64,000 nucleotides of DNA from Kordiimonas sp. (GTDB lineage Bacteria; Pseudomonadota; Alphaproteobacteria; Sphingomonadales; Emcibacteraceae), in contig PADB01000010.1 in assembly GCA_002700365.1 (NCBI GenBank), positions 792,504-856,503 of the forward strand, written 5' to 3'. Shown piece after piece: positions 16,501 to 23,970 of this stretch. The number at the start of each line of letters is the position of its first letter. Position 1 is the first letter of the stretch. Under the pieces are notes generated by a model. That model did not search any database. It was not told the DNA's origin and saw only the letters and a list, made by a program, of their open reading frames with translations. Made by a program: the position numbers and the translations under genes.

Positions 16501-17553
16501 ATGCAGAATATACTTACCGCCCCTTTACGTGGCATTGGACGCCTCATCACAGCATCGCTGAAAAATTTTGATCCGGGAAAAATGCTCGACTCTGAGCTGG
16601 TCAAGGCCGAAGCTCGTAAACCGGTGGGCACCCAGCGTGTGCCCGCAGGCGAAGGCGCGACAAAACGCCGCCCTTTTACCAGCGGCGTCTATTGGCCGCA
16701 GACAGGGTTTAGCAAGCTAAGCTTCAAACAATTCACAGGGTTACTGCACACCGGCGTACCCATGATGGTCCGCCTGCGCCTAAGCCGCCGCTATTACAGC
16801 AAGACCATTGTCCCGACACAGCACATTGCCACTGACGCCATGTTCGAAGAACTGGAAAAGCTTGCCCGTGAAATGGGGGCGGTCGATATTGGCTATATTA
16901 GCAACATTGACCCCAATCTGGTGTTTAAGGGAAAAGAACTGCCTCACCCTCACGCTATCGTCTTTACCGTGGAAATGGATAAAGATGAAATGAAAACCGC
17001 CCCTTCTTTCGAAAGCTTTGTGGAGGTCAAAAAAGCCTACCTTAAGTTAGGAAAAACCTCACAGGTCTTGACGCAATACCTCCGTGACAAGGGCTTTGCC
17101 GCCTATCCTGGTACAAACCTTGGCGGTATTTCCGATTATACCGCTGTTGCCGAGCAAGCCGGCCTTGGGGCCATTGGCTATCATGGCCTCCTGATCGGCC
17201 CCGACGGTGGGGCACGTCTGCGCATCAATACCATTTATACGAATATTGCAAATTTGCCTGCCCGTAAAAATCCGCACCTCTGGATCCGGGATTTTTGCGC
17301 TGAATGTCTGAATTGTGTACGCAAATGCCCGCCGCAAGCCATCTATTCAAAACCCCGGCCGAAATCAAATGGCGGTGCCGGCATAGAATGCATTTCTTAC
17401 CAAAGCTGCCTGCAGTATTTCTCTGAAAACTTCAGCTGCGCGATTTGCGTGAAAGTCTGTCCGTTCAGCGTTTCCGGTTATGACAAAATTAAAAACGGCT
17501 TTGAACAATCAAAACAACGCAACCTGACAGCCACAAAGCAGCCCGCCGCTTAG
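16501..17553 (+). CDS. Reductive dehalogenase (RdhA)-like iron-sulfur protein
   Basis: A 350-residue protein starting at the ATG at 16501, with AAGGA 8 bases upstream. The C-terminal part has two [4Fe-4S] motifs: C266-x2-C-x2-C-x3-CP, then C303, C313-x2-C-x3-CP. Spacing and flanks (YFSENFSCAICVKVCPF) match reductive dehalogenases and the related epoxyqueuosine reductases. Upstream it has the family's GGISDYTAVAEQAGLGAIGYHG and GGARLRINTIYTNI segments. There is no Tat signal, so it should be cytoplasmic, like the aerobic RdhA enzymes. Corrinoid binding cannot be proved from sequence alone. It lies in an operon with TetR-1. Its N-terminal half aligns without gaps to the RdhA-FprA locus at 18.8-21.3 kb. 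Confidence 0.8.
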   Translation: MQNILTAPLRGIGRLITASLKNFDPGKMLDSELVKAEARKPVGTQRVPAGEGATKRRPFTSGVYWPQTGFSKLSFKQFTGLLHTGVPMMVRLRLSRRYYSKTIVPTQHIATDAMFEELEKLAREMGAVDIGYISNIDPNLVFKGKELPHPHAIVFTVEMDKDEMKTAPSFESFVEVKKAYLKLGKTSQVLTQYLRDKGFAAYPGTNLGGISDYTAVAEQAGLGAIGYHGLLIGPDGGARLRINTIYTNIANLPARKNPHLWIRDFCAECLNCVRKCPPQAIYSKPRPKSNGGAGIECISYQSCLQYFSENFSCAICVKVCPFSVSGYDKIKNGFEQSKQRNLTATKQPAA

Positions 17554-17652
17554 GCCCAAACACTCATTACTCTCTTCACGAACACCTATAGCTTATCCCC
17601 TAAACGCGCGTATCTGTTCACAGCAATAACGCGATAGGGGGATTCTTTGTCA

Positions 17653-17681
17653 TTGACTGACCAGGCGGTTAGTGTTAACTT
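17653..17681 (+). promoter_or_regulatory. Promoter with TetR-type operator before TetR-2
   Basis: TTGACT (17653-17658), 17-base spacer, TAACTT (17676-17681). The operator ACTGACCAGGCGGTTAGT (17656-17673) fills the spacer. Position by position it strongly resembles the TetR-1 promoter (TTGACTGA, then GGT, then AGTGTTA), so the regulators probably share sites. Confidence 0.65.
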
Positions 17682-17719
17682 ATCATTTAATAAGTTATAA
17701 AAGTTATTGAGGAGTGATC

Positions 17720-18376
17720 ATGTTTGAACCCGAATATATCCCCGAAGAATCGATCGACAATCTTTCAGAAAAGCATAAAGAAGAAGGCCGGGACCTCATC
17801 TTAGAAATAGCCCGCCGTCTTTTTGCAAAGCGCGGTTATGCTGCCACCTCAACCCGCCTGATCGCTGAAGAGGCCGGAGTCTCATCTGGCCTTATTTTTC
17901 ATCACTTCAAAACCAAAAGCGAACTACTACAAGCCATTTTGCTGTCTGAGAATGAAATCGTCAAAGCCCTGACAGCAGCCCTGCAAGAACCTGACCTCAC
18001 GGTTGAAGGCTTGCTGCAACTCTGCCGCAATTTCTTTATTGACCTTCTCAAACCTGAAAGTTCCCTGGCGCAGCATCTGTTAATTCGCGTTGAAGCCCGC
18101 AGCATCACCCCAAGCATTGATGCCTTCGCCGCCTCTATCTCTGAACAGTTCCCTGTTATTATTGCAAAATTCCTGCAAAACCGAATAGAGGCCGGGGAAT
18201 TGCCCGATGGCCTTGATACACTCACAGCCGCCCGCGCCTTACAAAGTGCTGCGGTCTGCACACTACTAAGTAACCTTCATCATACCGAAGGGTGGGAAGA
18301 TAAGGTCATTCCGCTTATTGATGCCCATCTCGCCTATTGGCAACAGAGCCTTTATGCATCAAGCTTAAGCTCTTAA
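17720..18376 (+). CDS. TetR-family regulator 2
   Basis: A 218-residue TetR/AcrR regulator. The N-terminal extension (FEPEYIPEESIDNLSEKHKEE) is acidic and precedes the HTH: DLILEIARRLFAKRGYAATS, TRLIAEEAGVSSGLIFHHFK and TKSELLQAI. The ATG at 17720 is preferred over the GTG at 17714 because TTGAGGAG lies 5 bases before it. The ligand domain ends in the same type of motif as TetR-1 (LIDAHLAYWQQSL). Its promoter contains the same operator type. It is transcribed toward the ferredoxin gene and separated from it by a strong hairpin. The target is likely the divergent ferredoxin / RdhA-FprA promoter, its own promoter, or both. Confidence 0.92.
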   Translation: MFEPEYIPEESIDNLSEKHKEEGRDLILEIARRLFAKRGYAATSTRLIAEEAGVSSGLIFHHFKTKSELLQAILLSENEIVKALTAALQEPDLTVEGLLQLCRNFFIDLLKPESSLAQHLLIRVEARSITPSIDAFAASISEQFPVIIAKFLQNRIEAGELPDGLDTLTAARALQSAAVCTLLSNLHHTEGWEDKVIPLIDAHLAYWQQSLYASSLSS

Positions 18377-18393
18377 AGGGTAATTTTTTAGCA

Positions 18394-18430
18394 CAAAGGC
18401 TTGCCGGGAAGAGGGCCCGGCAAGCCTTTG
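18394..18430. terminator. Bidirectional hairpin between TetR-2 and ferredoxin
   Basis: Perfect 15-bp inverted repeat CAAAGGCTTGCCGGG (18394-18408) and CCCGGCAAGCCTTTG (18416-18430), loop of 7. It lies between two convergent genes and is preceded on the plus strand by AATTTTTTAG. On the minus strand the hairpin is followed by TGCTAAAAAATT rather than a T-run, so termination toward the left is less certain. Confidence 0.7.
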
Positions 18431-18485
18431 GCGCGTTTAAGACTCGTCAAATGGCCCTGAGCTTAAACGTCTTTTTCTCAGAACG

Positions 18486-18704
18486 TCACGCAGACAGTTT
18501 AAAATCCGCCCATTCTTCAGGCACCTTATGGGCCGGATAAATCGCGCTCACAGGACAGGCCGCTATGCACGCCCCACAATCCACGCAGGCCTTCGCATCG
18601 ATGACATACTGGTCCGGCTGTTCGAAGATACAATTCACCGGACACACCTGTGCGCAGGCACTGTCTTTCGTCCCAATACACGGTTGGCATATGACATGGG
18701 TCAT
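18486..18704 (-). CDS. 7Fe-type ferredoxin (FdxA/FdxC-like)
   Basis: A 72-residue soluble ferredoxin. The first cluster region, CIGTKDSACAQVCPVNC, has the C-x7-C-x3-CP pattern of a [3Fe-4S] site and resembles actinobacterial 7Fe ferredoxins. The second, CVDCGACIAACPVSAIY, is a classical [4Fe-4S] motif. The C-terminal VPEEWADF also resembles those proteins. In actinobacteria such ferredoxins are reduced by FprA-type reductases, or fused to them (FprB). Here it is transcribed divergently from a gene whose C-terminal half is FprA-like, from one shared operator. A role as electron carrier to the RdhA-like or Rieske protein is inferred. Confidence 0.92.
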   Translation of the reverse strand: MTHVICQPCIGTKDSACAQVCPVNCIFEQPDQYVIDAKACVDCGACIAACPVSAIYPAHKVPEEWADFKLSA

Positions 18705-18751
18705 TTTTCTTCCACTTCATTAATGAGTGCTACAGGCGTCATTTGATTTTT

Positions 18752-18789
18752 AATTTATCATTGACCGGACGCTCAATCAATAGTAAATT
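18752..18789. promoter_or_regulatory. Divergent promoters sharing one TetR-type operator
   Basis: Rightward: TTGACC (18761-18766), 17 bases, TAAATT (18784-18789). Leftward, on the minus strand: TTGATT (18780-18775), 17 bases, TAAATT (18757-18752). The imperfect palindrome TGACCGGACGCTCAATCA (18762-18779) lies within both spacers. One bound repressor could therefore shut off both the ferredoxin and the RdhA-FprA gene. Confidence 0.65.
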
Positions 18790-18826
18790 GAAGAAAATGA
18801 TATCCCCCGCAACAGGACCGGAAGAT

Positions 18827-18961
18827 ATGCCTAACAACTTGAAAAAAGCGCTGAAAAAATTTGGTCGGGCCTTACTCACCCCGATGGAGAATTTTGACCC
18901 CGGCGCCAATCTGGACGCGATGATCGCCGGTGCAGAACCCAAAACACCGCCTGGCACCTAA
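18827..18961 (+). pseudogene. 5' fragment of the RdhA-FprA gene, cut by an in-frame TAA
   Basis: The ATG at 18827 opens 44 codons (MPNNLKKALKKFGRAL ... ENFDPGANLD ... PPGT) ending at TAA 18959-18961. They align without a gap to residues 1-44 of the RdhA-like protein at 16501 (MQNIL ... GR ... NFDPG ... LD ... GT). At the position of the TAA the paralogue has Gln45 (CAG). The same frame stays open after the stop and remains similar (R-x-P-A, then RR, F, TG, QF) for 38 codons up to the next usable start at 19076. This is either a nonsense mutation, a sequencing error, or a stop that is read through. Confidence 0.7.
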
Positions 18962-19075
18962 CGTCTTCCTGCCAGCCCCACGGCATCACCACGCCGTCTA
19001 TTCGCCGGGGGACCGACAATCTTCAATACAGGAATCGCCGATATAACCTGGGACCAATTTAAAAGGCTGCCGCCA

Positions 19076-21331
19076 GTGGTCTTTCCCATGCAGCAAAAAA
19101 TGAACCGCAGCAAAAAATATTATAAGAAGACCTTTAAGCCGACACAGGATATTGCCGACCCTGCCCTTTTTGATGAAATTGAGGCTATGGCCAAAGAAAT
19201 GGGCGCCGTTGATTTTGGTTATGTCAGCAACATTGACCCCGGACTGGTGTTTAAAGGAAAAGAGCTTCCCCATCCCCATGCCATTGTTTTTTCCGTTGAA
19301 ATGGAAAAAGAAGAAATGGGTAAGGCGCCGTCTTTCGACACATTTCTGGAAGTCAGCCGCGGCTATACTAATCTGGGGCGTATTTCACAAGCAATCGCCG
19401 ATTTGTTGCGCTCACGCGGGTTTGCGGCCTATCCCGGCATGAACCTTGGCGGGAGTTCTGATTACCCTCCCATTGCCGAGGCGGCCGGACTTGGGGCCGT
19501 AGGATATCACGGTCTGCTCATTACACCTGGCGGCGGCGCGCGCCTGCGTATAAACACCATTTACACCAATATTGCAAATCTGCCAGAACGGGAAAACCCT
19601 CATCTATGGATCCGGGATTTTTGTGCAAGTTGCCGGAATTGCGTGCGTAGCTGTCCGCCTGCCGCCATTCACCATGACCCACAACCAAAACCCAATGGGG
19701 CTATGGAATGCATAGACGTGGTCCCGTGTCGTGATTATTTTTCTGCAAATTGGGGATGTGCCGTTTGCGTGAAAGTCTGCCCGTTCAGCACAGCAGGCTA
19801 TGACCTCGTTAAACAAGGCTTTGACGCTGCCCAAAATGCACAACCTTTGCCACAACAGGATATTGCGGCCGAACAGAGCGATGTTGCCGCACTTAAGAAT
19901 GGGCCCGACAGCCCAGCCAACCTCCCCACCCAACCCGTTGCATCCGCACCAGCCATACAGATTGCTGTAATTGGTGCAGGTGCAGCGGGCGCATATGTCA
20001 CCCAAAGCCTGTTGCAAAAGCACACCACGGCCAACATAGATATCATCGAACGCCTGCCTTTCCCGCATGGGCTTGTGCGTTACGGGGTTGCGCCGGATCA
20101 TCCTATGGTAAAGACAAAATCATGGGCTTTCGACCGCATCATGGATGATGAAAGGGTCAGATTCTTTGGCAATGTCGCATTGGACCGGGACATTACCCGA
20201 CAGGATCTCAAAGATCATTATGACATCATTGTTTATGCCAATGGGGCTCCCGGCAATCGCAAACTCGGGATTCCTGGCGAAGACAAAGCTAACGTCATCG
20301 CCGCCGCAGATTTGGTGGCGTGGTACAATAGCCACCCTGACTACGTGGATTTCACACCGCCTCTTGATGGTCGCCATGCCACATTAATTGGCCATGGAAA
20401 CGTGGCATTGGATGTCGCCCGCATGATGCTGGCCCCGGAAGACCACCTGAAATCTACAGATATTCGCAGTGAAGCCTTGAAGCATTTAATCCAGTCTTCC
20501 ATCACAGAAATTGATATGGTCAGCCGCCGCGGCCCCTCGCAATCAAGCTTTACACCGCGGGAATTGGCCGACCTTATCGAGCTTCCCGGCGTCCGCGTAC
20601 TTGTCGACCCCAAAGACCTGGAACGCGACCAGCCTGATAACATTACCGACCCATTAGAAGCCGCCCGCAGACAACGTCAGTTAGACATTTTCCAGGACCT
20701 GGCTACTGCGGAAAATCATGCTGTCTCCGCCAGCGACAAGATTGTCCGCCTGCGCTTCTTTGAACGTCCCGCAAAAATTGACGGGGGCGAAAAGGTCACG
20801 GCCATTACGATGGAAGCCATGCAATTAAAAGAAACGCATCCCGGACAATATAGCCCTGTCCCCACGGGGGAAATGCGCCAACAAAAAACAGACTTGGTCA
20901 TGCGGGCCATTGGTTATCATGCCGTACCGGTCGAAGGGCTGACCTTTGATGAAAAACGGCAGATTCTCCAAAATGATGACGGTCGTCTTTTAGATAAGAA
21001 TGGTAATCCACTTCCCGGCGAATATATATCCGGCTGGGCACGCCGCGGACCGAAAGGTATTGTGGGCACCAATAAAATTGATGCCGAACAAATTGTCGAG
21101 CATATCATTGACGACTTGCCAACACTTCCTGTGCGCAATGGCGAAGACAGTGGCCGAAATATTACCGACCTCAGCGCATTATTAAGTAGCAAGGGCGTAT
21201 CCTATATCTCCAAAGCAGACTGGACAAAACTAGCCAAGGCAGAAAGACACCGCGGCAGTATGCGTCATAAATATGCGGAGAAGTTTGAAACGATGGAAGA
21301 AGCCCTAACCTATTTATCTAAAACGGGGTGA
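19076..21331 (+). CDS. RdhA-like iron-sulfur domain fused to FprA-type NADPH-ferredoxin reductase
   Basis: 751 residues from the GTG at 19076; the ATGs at 19088 and 19100 are alternatives, and none has a good ribosome-binding site. Residues ~1-265 are RdhA-like, with [4Fe-4S] motifs C183/C186/C189/C193-P and C218/C228/C231/C235-P. An Ala/Pro/Gln-rich linker (about 265-293) follows. Residues ~294-750 are an adrenodoxin-reductase/FprA module: FAD motif GAGAAG at 300-305, GLVRYGVAPDHP, NADPH motif GHGNVALDVAR near 440, and C-terminal SGWARRGPKGIVGTNKID. The design suggests NADPH to FAD to Fe-S transfer in one chain. The true gene probably began at 18827 in the same frame (834 codons plus stop) but is broken by TAA at 18959. 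Confidence 0.85.
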   Translation: MVFPMQQKMNRSKKYYKKTFKPTQDIADPALFDEIEAMAKEMGAVDFGYVSNIDPGLVFKGKELPHPHAIVFSVEMEKEEMGKAPSFDTFLEVSRGYTNLGRISQAIADLLRSRGFAAYPGMNLGGSSDYPPIAEAAGLGAVGYHGLLITPGGGARLRINTIYTNIANLPERENPHLWIRDFCASCRNCVRSCPPAAIHHDPQPKPNGAMECIDVVPCRDYFSANWGCAVCVKVCPFSTAGYDLVKQGFDAAQNAQPLPQQDIAAEQSDVAALKNGPDSPANLPTQPVASAPAIQIAVIGAGAAGAYVTQSLLQKHTTANIDIIERLPFPHGLVRYGVAPDHPMVKTKSWAFDRIMDDERVRFFGNVALDRDITRQDLKDHYDIIVYANGAPGNRKLGIPGEDKANVIAAADLVAWYNSHPDYVDFTPPLDGRHATLIGHGNVALDVARMMLAPEDHLKSTDIRSEALKHLIQSSITEIDMVSRRGPSQSSFTPRELADLIELPGVRVLVDPKDLERDQPDNITDPLEAARRQRQLDIFQDLATAENHAVSASDKIVRLRFFERPAKIDGGEKVTAITMEAMQLKETHPGQYSPVPTGEMRQQKTDLVMRAIGYHAVPVEGLTFDEKRQILQNDDGRLLDKNGNPLPGEYISGWARRGPKGIVGTNKIDAEQIVEHIIDDLPTLPVRNGEDSGRNITDLSALLSSKGVSYISKADWTKLAKAERHRGSMRHKYAEKFETMEEALTYLSKTG

Positions 21332-21399
21332 GTGGCAAAAAAAGCATACAACCACAACGACTTTGACATCGTCAGAAGGATCAGTAGGGTATAAAGCGA

Positions 21400-21421
21400 G
21401 TTTACGATTATAACAGTAAAC
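21400..21421. promoter_or_regulatory. Inverted repeat before TetR-3
   Basis: GTTTAC (21400-21405) and GTAAAC (21416-21421) with a 10-base spacer, ending 15 bases before the TetR-3 ATG. TTGACA (21363-21368) is upstream, but the TATAAA behind it is 21 bases away, too far for a standard promoter. The repeat differs from the other TetR operators of this region. A weak candidate operator. Confidence 0.35.
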
Positions 21422-21436
21422 GGATAAGGAATTCAT

Positions 21437-22057
21437 ATGGCAACTGCCCGGCAAAACCGCCAGGACCAAACAATCGAAAGCCGCGATGCCATTTTGGAAG
21501 CAGCAAGCCGCTTATTCGCGGAAAAGGGATTTGCCTCCACCTCTACCCGGGCAATTGCCAAGGCCGCAAATGTTTCCACTGGTCTTGTCTTTCATTATTA
21601 TCCGACAAAACTGGACTTATTCCGCGAAGTGGCCATTGCCGAAAACACACTTTTTGCAAAAACGCTTGAGCTATTGCAATCCAGCCCATCACTTAGCGCA
21701 CACCAATTTGCGCAGCATTTCCAGCAACTTTTCATCGAACTGCTGGCCCCCGGCAATATATCAGCCCGCCTCTTCTGGATCAGCCTGACCGGATCCGGGG
21801 CCTCCAGTGAAATGGACGAATTATTTACCGAAGCAAATAATAATCTGATTACCTCAATTACCTCTTTCCTGGATACCCAAAAAGAGCAAGGGGAATTGGC
21901 CGCATCCGCAGATACCAATGCCGCCGCCTGGAATTTTCTGGGGGGATTTTTATGGATCTTTATGTCTTTGCGTTTTCAGGAAGAAAAATGGATTGAAAAC
22001 GCCACACCCCTAACAGATCGTCACGTTGCCTTTTGGTATAATAGTATACGGGCCTAA
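21437..22057 (+). CDS. TetR-family regulator 3
   Basis: A 206-residue TetR/AcrR regulator, paralogous to TetR-1 and TetR-2. HTH: DAILEAASRLFAEKGFASTS, TRAIAKAANVSTGLVFHYYP and TKLDLFREV. The C-terminal domain carries the shared FLGGFLWIFMSL and the end motif HVAFWYNSI. AAGGA lies upstream of the ATG. It follows the RdhA-FprA gene by 105 bases on the same strand, so it may be the distal gene of that transcript or have its own promoter. It converges on the Rieske oxygenase gene. Same size as TetR-1, consistent with duplication of a TetR-RdhA unit. Confidence 0.92.
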   Translation: MATARQNRQDQTIESRDAILEAASRLFAEKGFASTSTRAIAKAANVSTGLVFHYYPTKLDLFREVAIAENTLFAKTLELLQSSPSLSAHQFAQHFQQLFIELLAPGNISARLFWISLTGSGASSEMDELFTEANNNLITSITSFLDTQKEQGELAASADTNAAAWNFLGGFLWIFMSLRFQEEKWIENATPLTDRHVAFWYNSIRA

Positions 22058-22137
22058 AACACGCGGTCCTGACCGTGTCAGCACAACGCTCTCAGACAAG
22101 GTTTTGCAAAATTCAGAACGCCCGAAGGCAGTCTGTT

Positions 22138-23259
22138 TTAGACAACAGGCTCCACCCGATCCTGATAGCTGTCATCCTGCAATAACTGATCTAATGCTCG
22201 ATGGCCGGGTTCCGGGACGTTCTGCCCCGAAGCTTCTGCTTCTATCAGATTCTTAAGACAGCGACGGGCGCGCATCGGCCCGACATCTGTTGGTAAATAA
22301 ACCGCCTCCACATCATCCATATCATGACCACCATGAAGCTGTAACATCTTCTGTTGCGCTTCGATCATGGGCTTATCCTGTTGACCAAAAGCCAACTCAA
22401 TTGCCCCGGCCCAAATATCGTCATAGGCCGGATCATCCAGATCATGCGCGCGAGACGCCGCCCAAAAATAATAGGTACTATGTTCATCCTGTGGGGTCAG
22501 AATATCTGTCCCGTACATCCAAACCCCCTCGCCACGGGGCTTCCCGCAAGGGGTCACACCAACATCCAGCAGCATATGTGCAGGGGCATCCCATCGCATA
22601 TATAACCAATGATCTACAGGCTTACCGTAATCTTTAAACAGCTTATCCCAGGCAGGGGGGGCCATCCCGTCCGGGCACCAACGATTTGACCAGATTGTTG
22701 TCCCCACCTGTTCTACATTTTGTTCACCCCGGGAAATGGCGTCACTGCCCAAAATGCCATCGTGTAGATATTCCACATGGGTCAAATCCATAAGGTTATC
22801 TGTGATTAATTCATAATAACCATCCATTTTAATAACCCCCTTTACCATTTTGAACCGCTCGTCCGTATGGCAAGAGAAATCGGGAATACGCGTCGGATCA
22901 GCAAGATCCGGATCTCCCATCCACACCCATAACATCAGATGCTTTTCTTCCACCGGATATGCAGGGGTCATCATTTTTTCCGGGATGCGGCCATCACCAT
23001 GGGGATTGTGCACACAACTGCCTGACTTATCAAAACGCAGGCCATGATAAGGACATTCAATGACATCGCCGCGTCGCTTGCCCATCTGCAGCGGCGCAGA
23101 TCGATGGGGGCACCGGTTATTTAAAACCACTGCCTGCCCCTGTGCATCGCGGTAAAATAACAAAGACTGGCCGATAATCGTTCTTTCAAACAGGTCTTCT
23201 GTAACTTCATCACTCCATGCCGCTGCATACCAGGCATTTTTAAGGAATGCTTTTGTCAT
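22138..23259 (-). CDS. Rieske non-haem iron oxygenase, DdmC/VanA-like alpha subunit
   Basis: 373 residues. The Rieske [2Fe-2S] ligands are C50-P-H52 and C69-x2-H72 (RCPHRSAPL and ECPYHGL). The mononuclear iron site is NLMDLTHVEYLH, with D158, H161 and H166. The sequence around GSCVHNPHGDG and DILTPQDEH resembles three-component O-demethylases such as dicamba monooxygenase DdmC and vanillate demethylase VanA. Those are fed by a ferredoxin and a reductase, both of which are available nearby. The substrate cannot be read from the sequence. It is transcribed divergently from TetR-4, with a palindromic operator between them. Confidence 0.9.
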   Translation of the reverse strand: MTKAFLKNAWYAAAWSDEVTEDLFERTIIGQSLLFYRDAQGQAVVLNNRCPHRSAPLQMGKRRGDVIECPYHGLRFDKSGSCVHNPHGDGRIPEKMMTPAYPVEEKHLMLWVWMGDPDLADPTRIPDFSCHTDERFKMVKGVIKMDGYYELITDNLMDLTHVEYLHDGILGSDAISRGEQNVEQVGTTIWSNRWCPDGMAPPAWDKLFKDYGKPVDHWLYMRWDAPAHMLLDVGVTPCGKPRGEGVWMYGTDILTPQDEHSTYYFWAASRAHDLDDPAYDDIWAGAIELAFGQQDKPMIEAQQKMLQLHGGHDMDDVEAVYLPTDVGPMRARRCLKNLIEAEASGQNVPEPGHRALDQLLQDDSYQDRVEPVV

Positions 23260-23321
23260 TGTTTACTCCGCTGATATTTTCAATTTTTAATCGGGCTTTG
23301 TTATTCCACCCACCGGAGAAA

Positions 23322-23337
23322 TGTACCAAACGGTACA
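23322..23337. promoter_or_regulatory. Palindromic operator between the Rieske gene and TetR-4
   Basis: TGTACC-AAAC-GGTACA (23322-23337), perfect 6-bp arms. It lies 62 bases upstream of the Rieske oxygenase ATG on the minus strand and 132 bases upstream of TetR-4, and touches a TATAAT (23339-23344) on the plus strand. It is distinct from the operators of TetR-1 and TetR-2, so it is probably bound by TetR-4. Confidence 0.6.
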
Positions 23338-23469
23338 CTATAATTCAACGATCATAGCAGAAACGGACTGTTTCCTAGCCAGGCGCAAATCGACGTGCCC
23401 TGCCTTACAGTCTTCTTGGCCGCGCGCGCTCTGTATGCTAGGGTCATACGATAAAAATGGAGAAAAATA

Positions 23470-23970
23470 ATGCCCGCCCCGTCGAAAATACAGCACCGCC
23501 GCAGCACCCGAGAAGTCAGAGAAACCATTCTGAAAGAAGCCACACGTCTTTTTTTGGAAAAAGGGTATGTCGGCGCAAGCATGAATGAACTGACAGAGCG
23601 TGTCGGGGGCTCTAAAAGCACTTTATACAAACAATTCGGTAACAAAGAGGCATTGTTCACTGCGGTGCTGAACTATGTCTTAGACCAGCATATGCAGCAA
23701 TTGAATAAAGTGGCACTCAATGGCTTGCGGGCTGCCGATAAAAAAACGCCTAACGGCGAAGCCCCGGTCCGCAAGCGTCTGGAAGAAATCGGCATACTCA
23801 TGCTGACCACAGTCTCCTCGGAGGCGGCGGTGGGCATGTGGCGTCTCCTGTATAGTGAAGGACCACACCACCCTGAAATTGCCAATACATTCGTTCAAAA
23901 CGGACCGGAAAAATCCCTCGCCAAGGCAGCCGGCATCATTGACAATGCCTTGGCAAAGGGTCCCGGGTAA
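23470..23970 (+). CDS. TetR-family regulator 4, 3' end apparently truncated
   Basis: 166 residues, shorter than the usual ~190-210. HTH: RETILKEATRLFLEKGYVGAS, MNELTERVGGSKSTLYKQF and GNKEALFTAV, of the AefR-like branch, different from TetR-1 to TetR-3. The C-terminal ligand domain is normal through MWRLLYSEGPHHPEIANTFVQNGPEKSLA and then runs into residues that make no family sense (AGIIDNALAKGPG). From about 23920 on, this DNA encodes, on the other strand, the conserved part of the RdhA-like remnant. A deletion joining the 3' parts of two convergent genes explains this. Whether the shortened repressor still folds is open. Confidence 0.8.
   Translation: MPAPSKIQHRRSTREVRETILKEATRLFLEKGYVGASMNELTERVGGSKSTLYKQFGNKEALFTAVLNYVLDQHMQQLNKVALNGLRAADKKTPNGEAPVRKRLEEIGILMLTTVSSEAAVGMWRLLYSEGPHHPEIANTFVQNGPEKSLAKAAGIIDNALAKGPG

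Noticed and set aside
16501-17553. Calling the RdhA-like gene queG
   Set aside because: Both families share the two-cluster pattern, but the gene lacks the C-terminal HEAT-like repeat of QueG, has relatives next to it and lies under TetR control; queG is therefore not supported.
21363-21395. Sigma-70 promoter before TetR-3 (TTGACA ... TATAAA)
   Set aside because: The spacer would be 21 bases, outside the working range.
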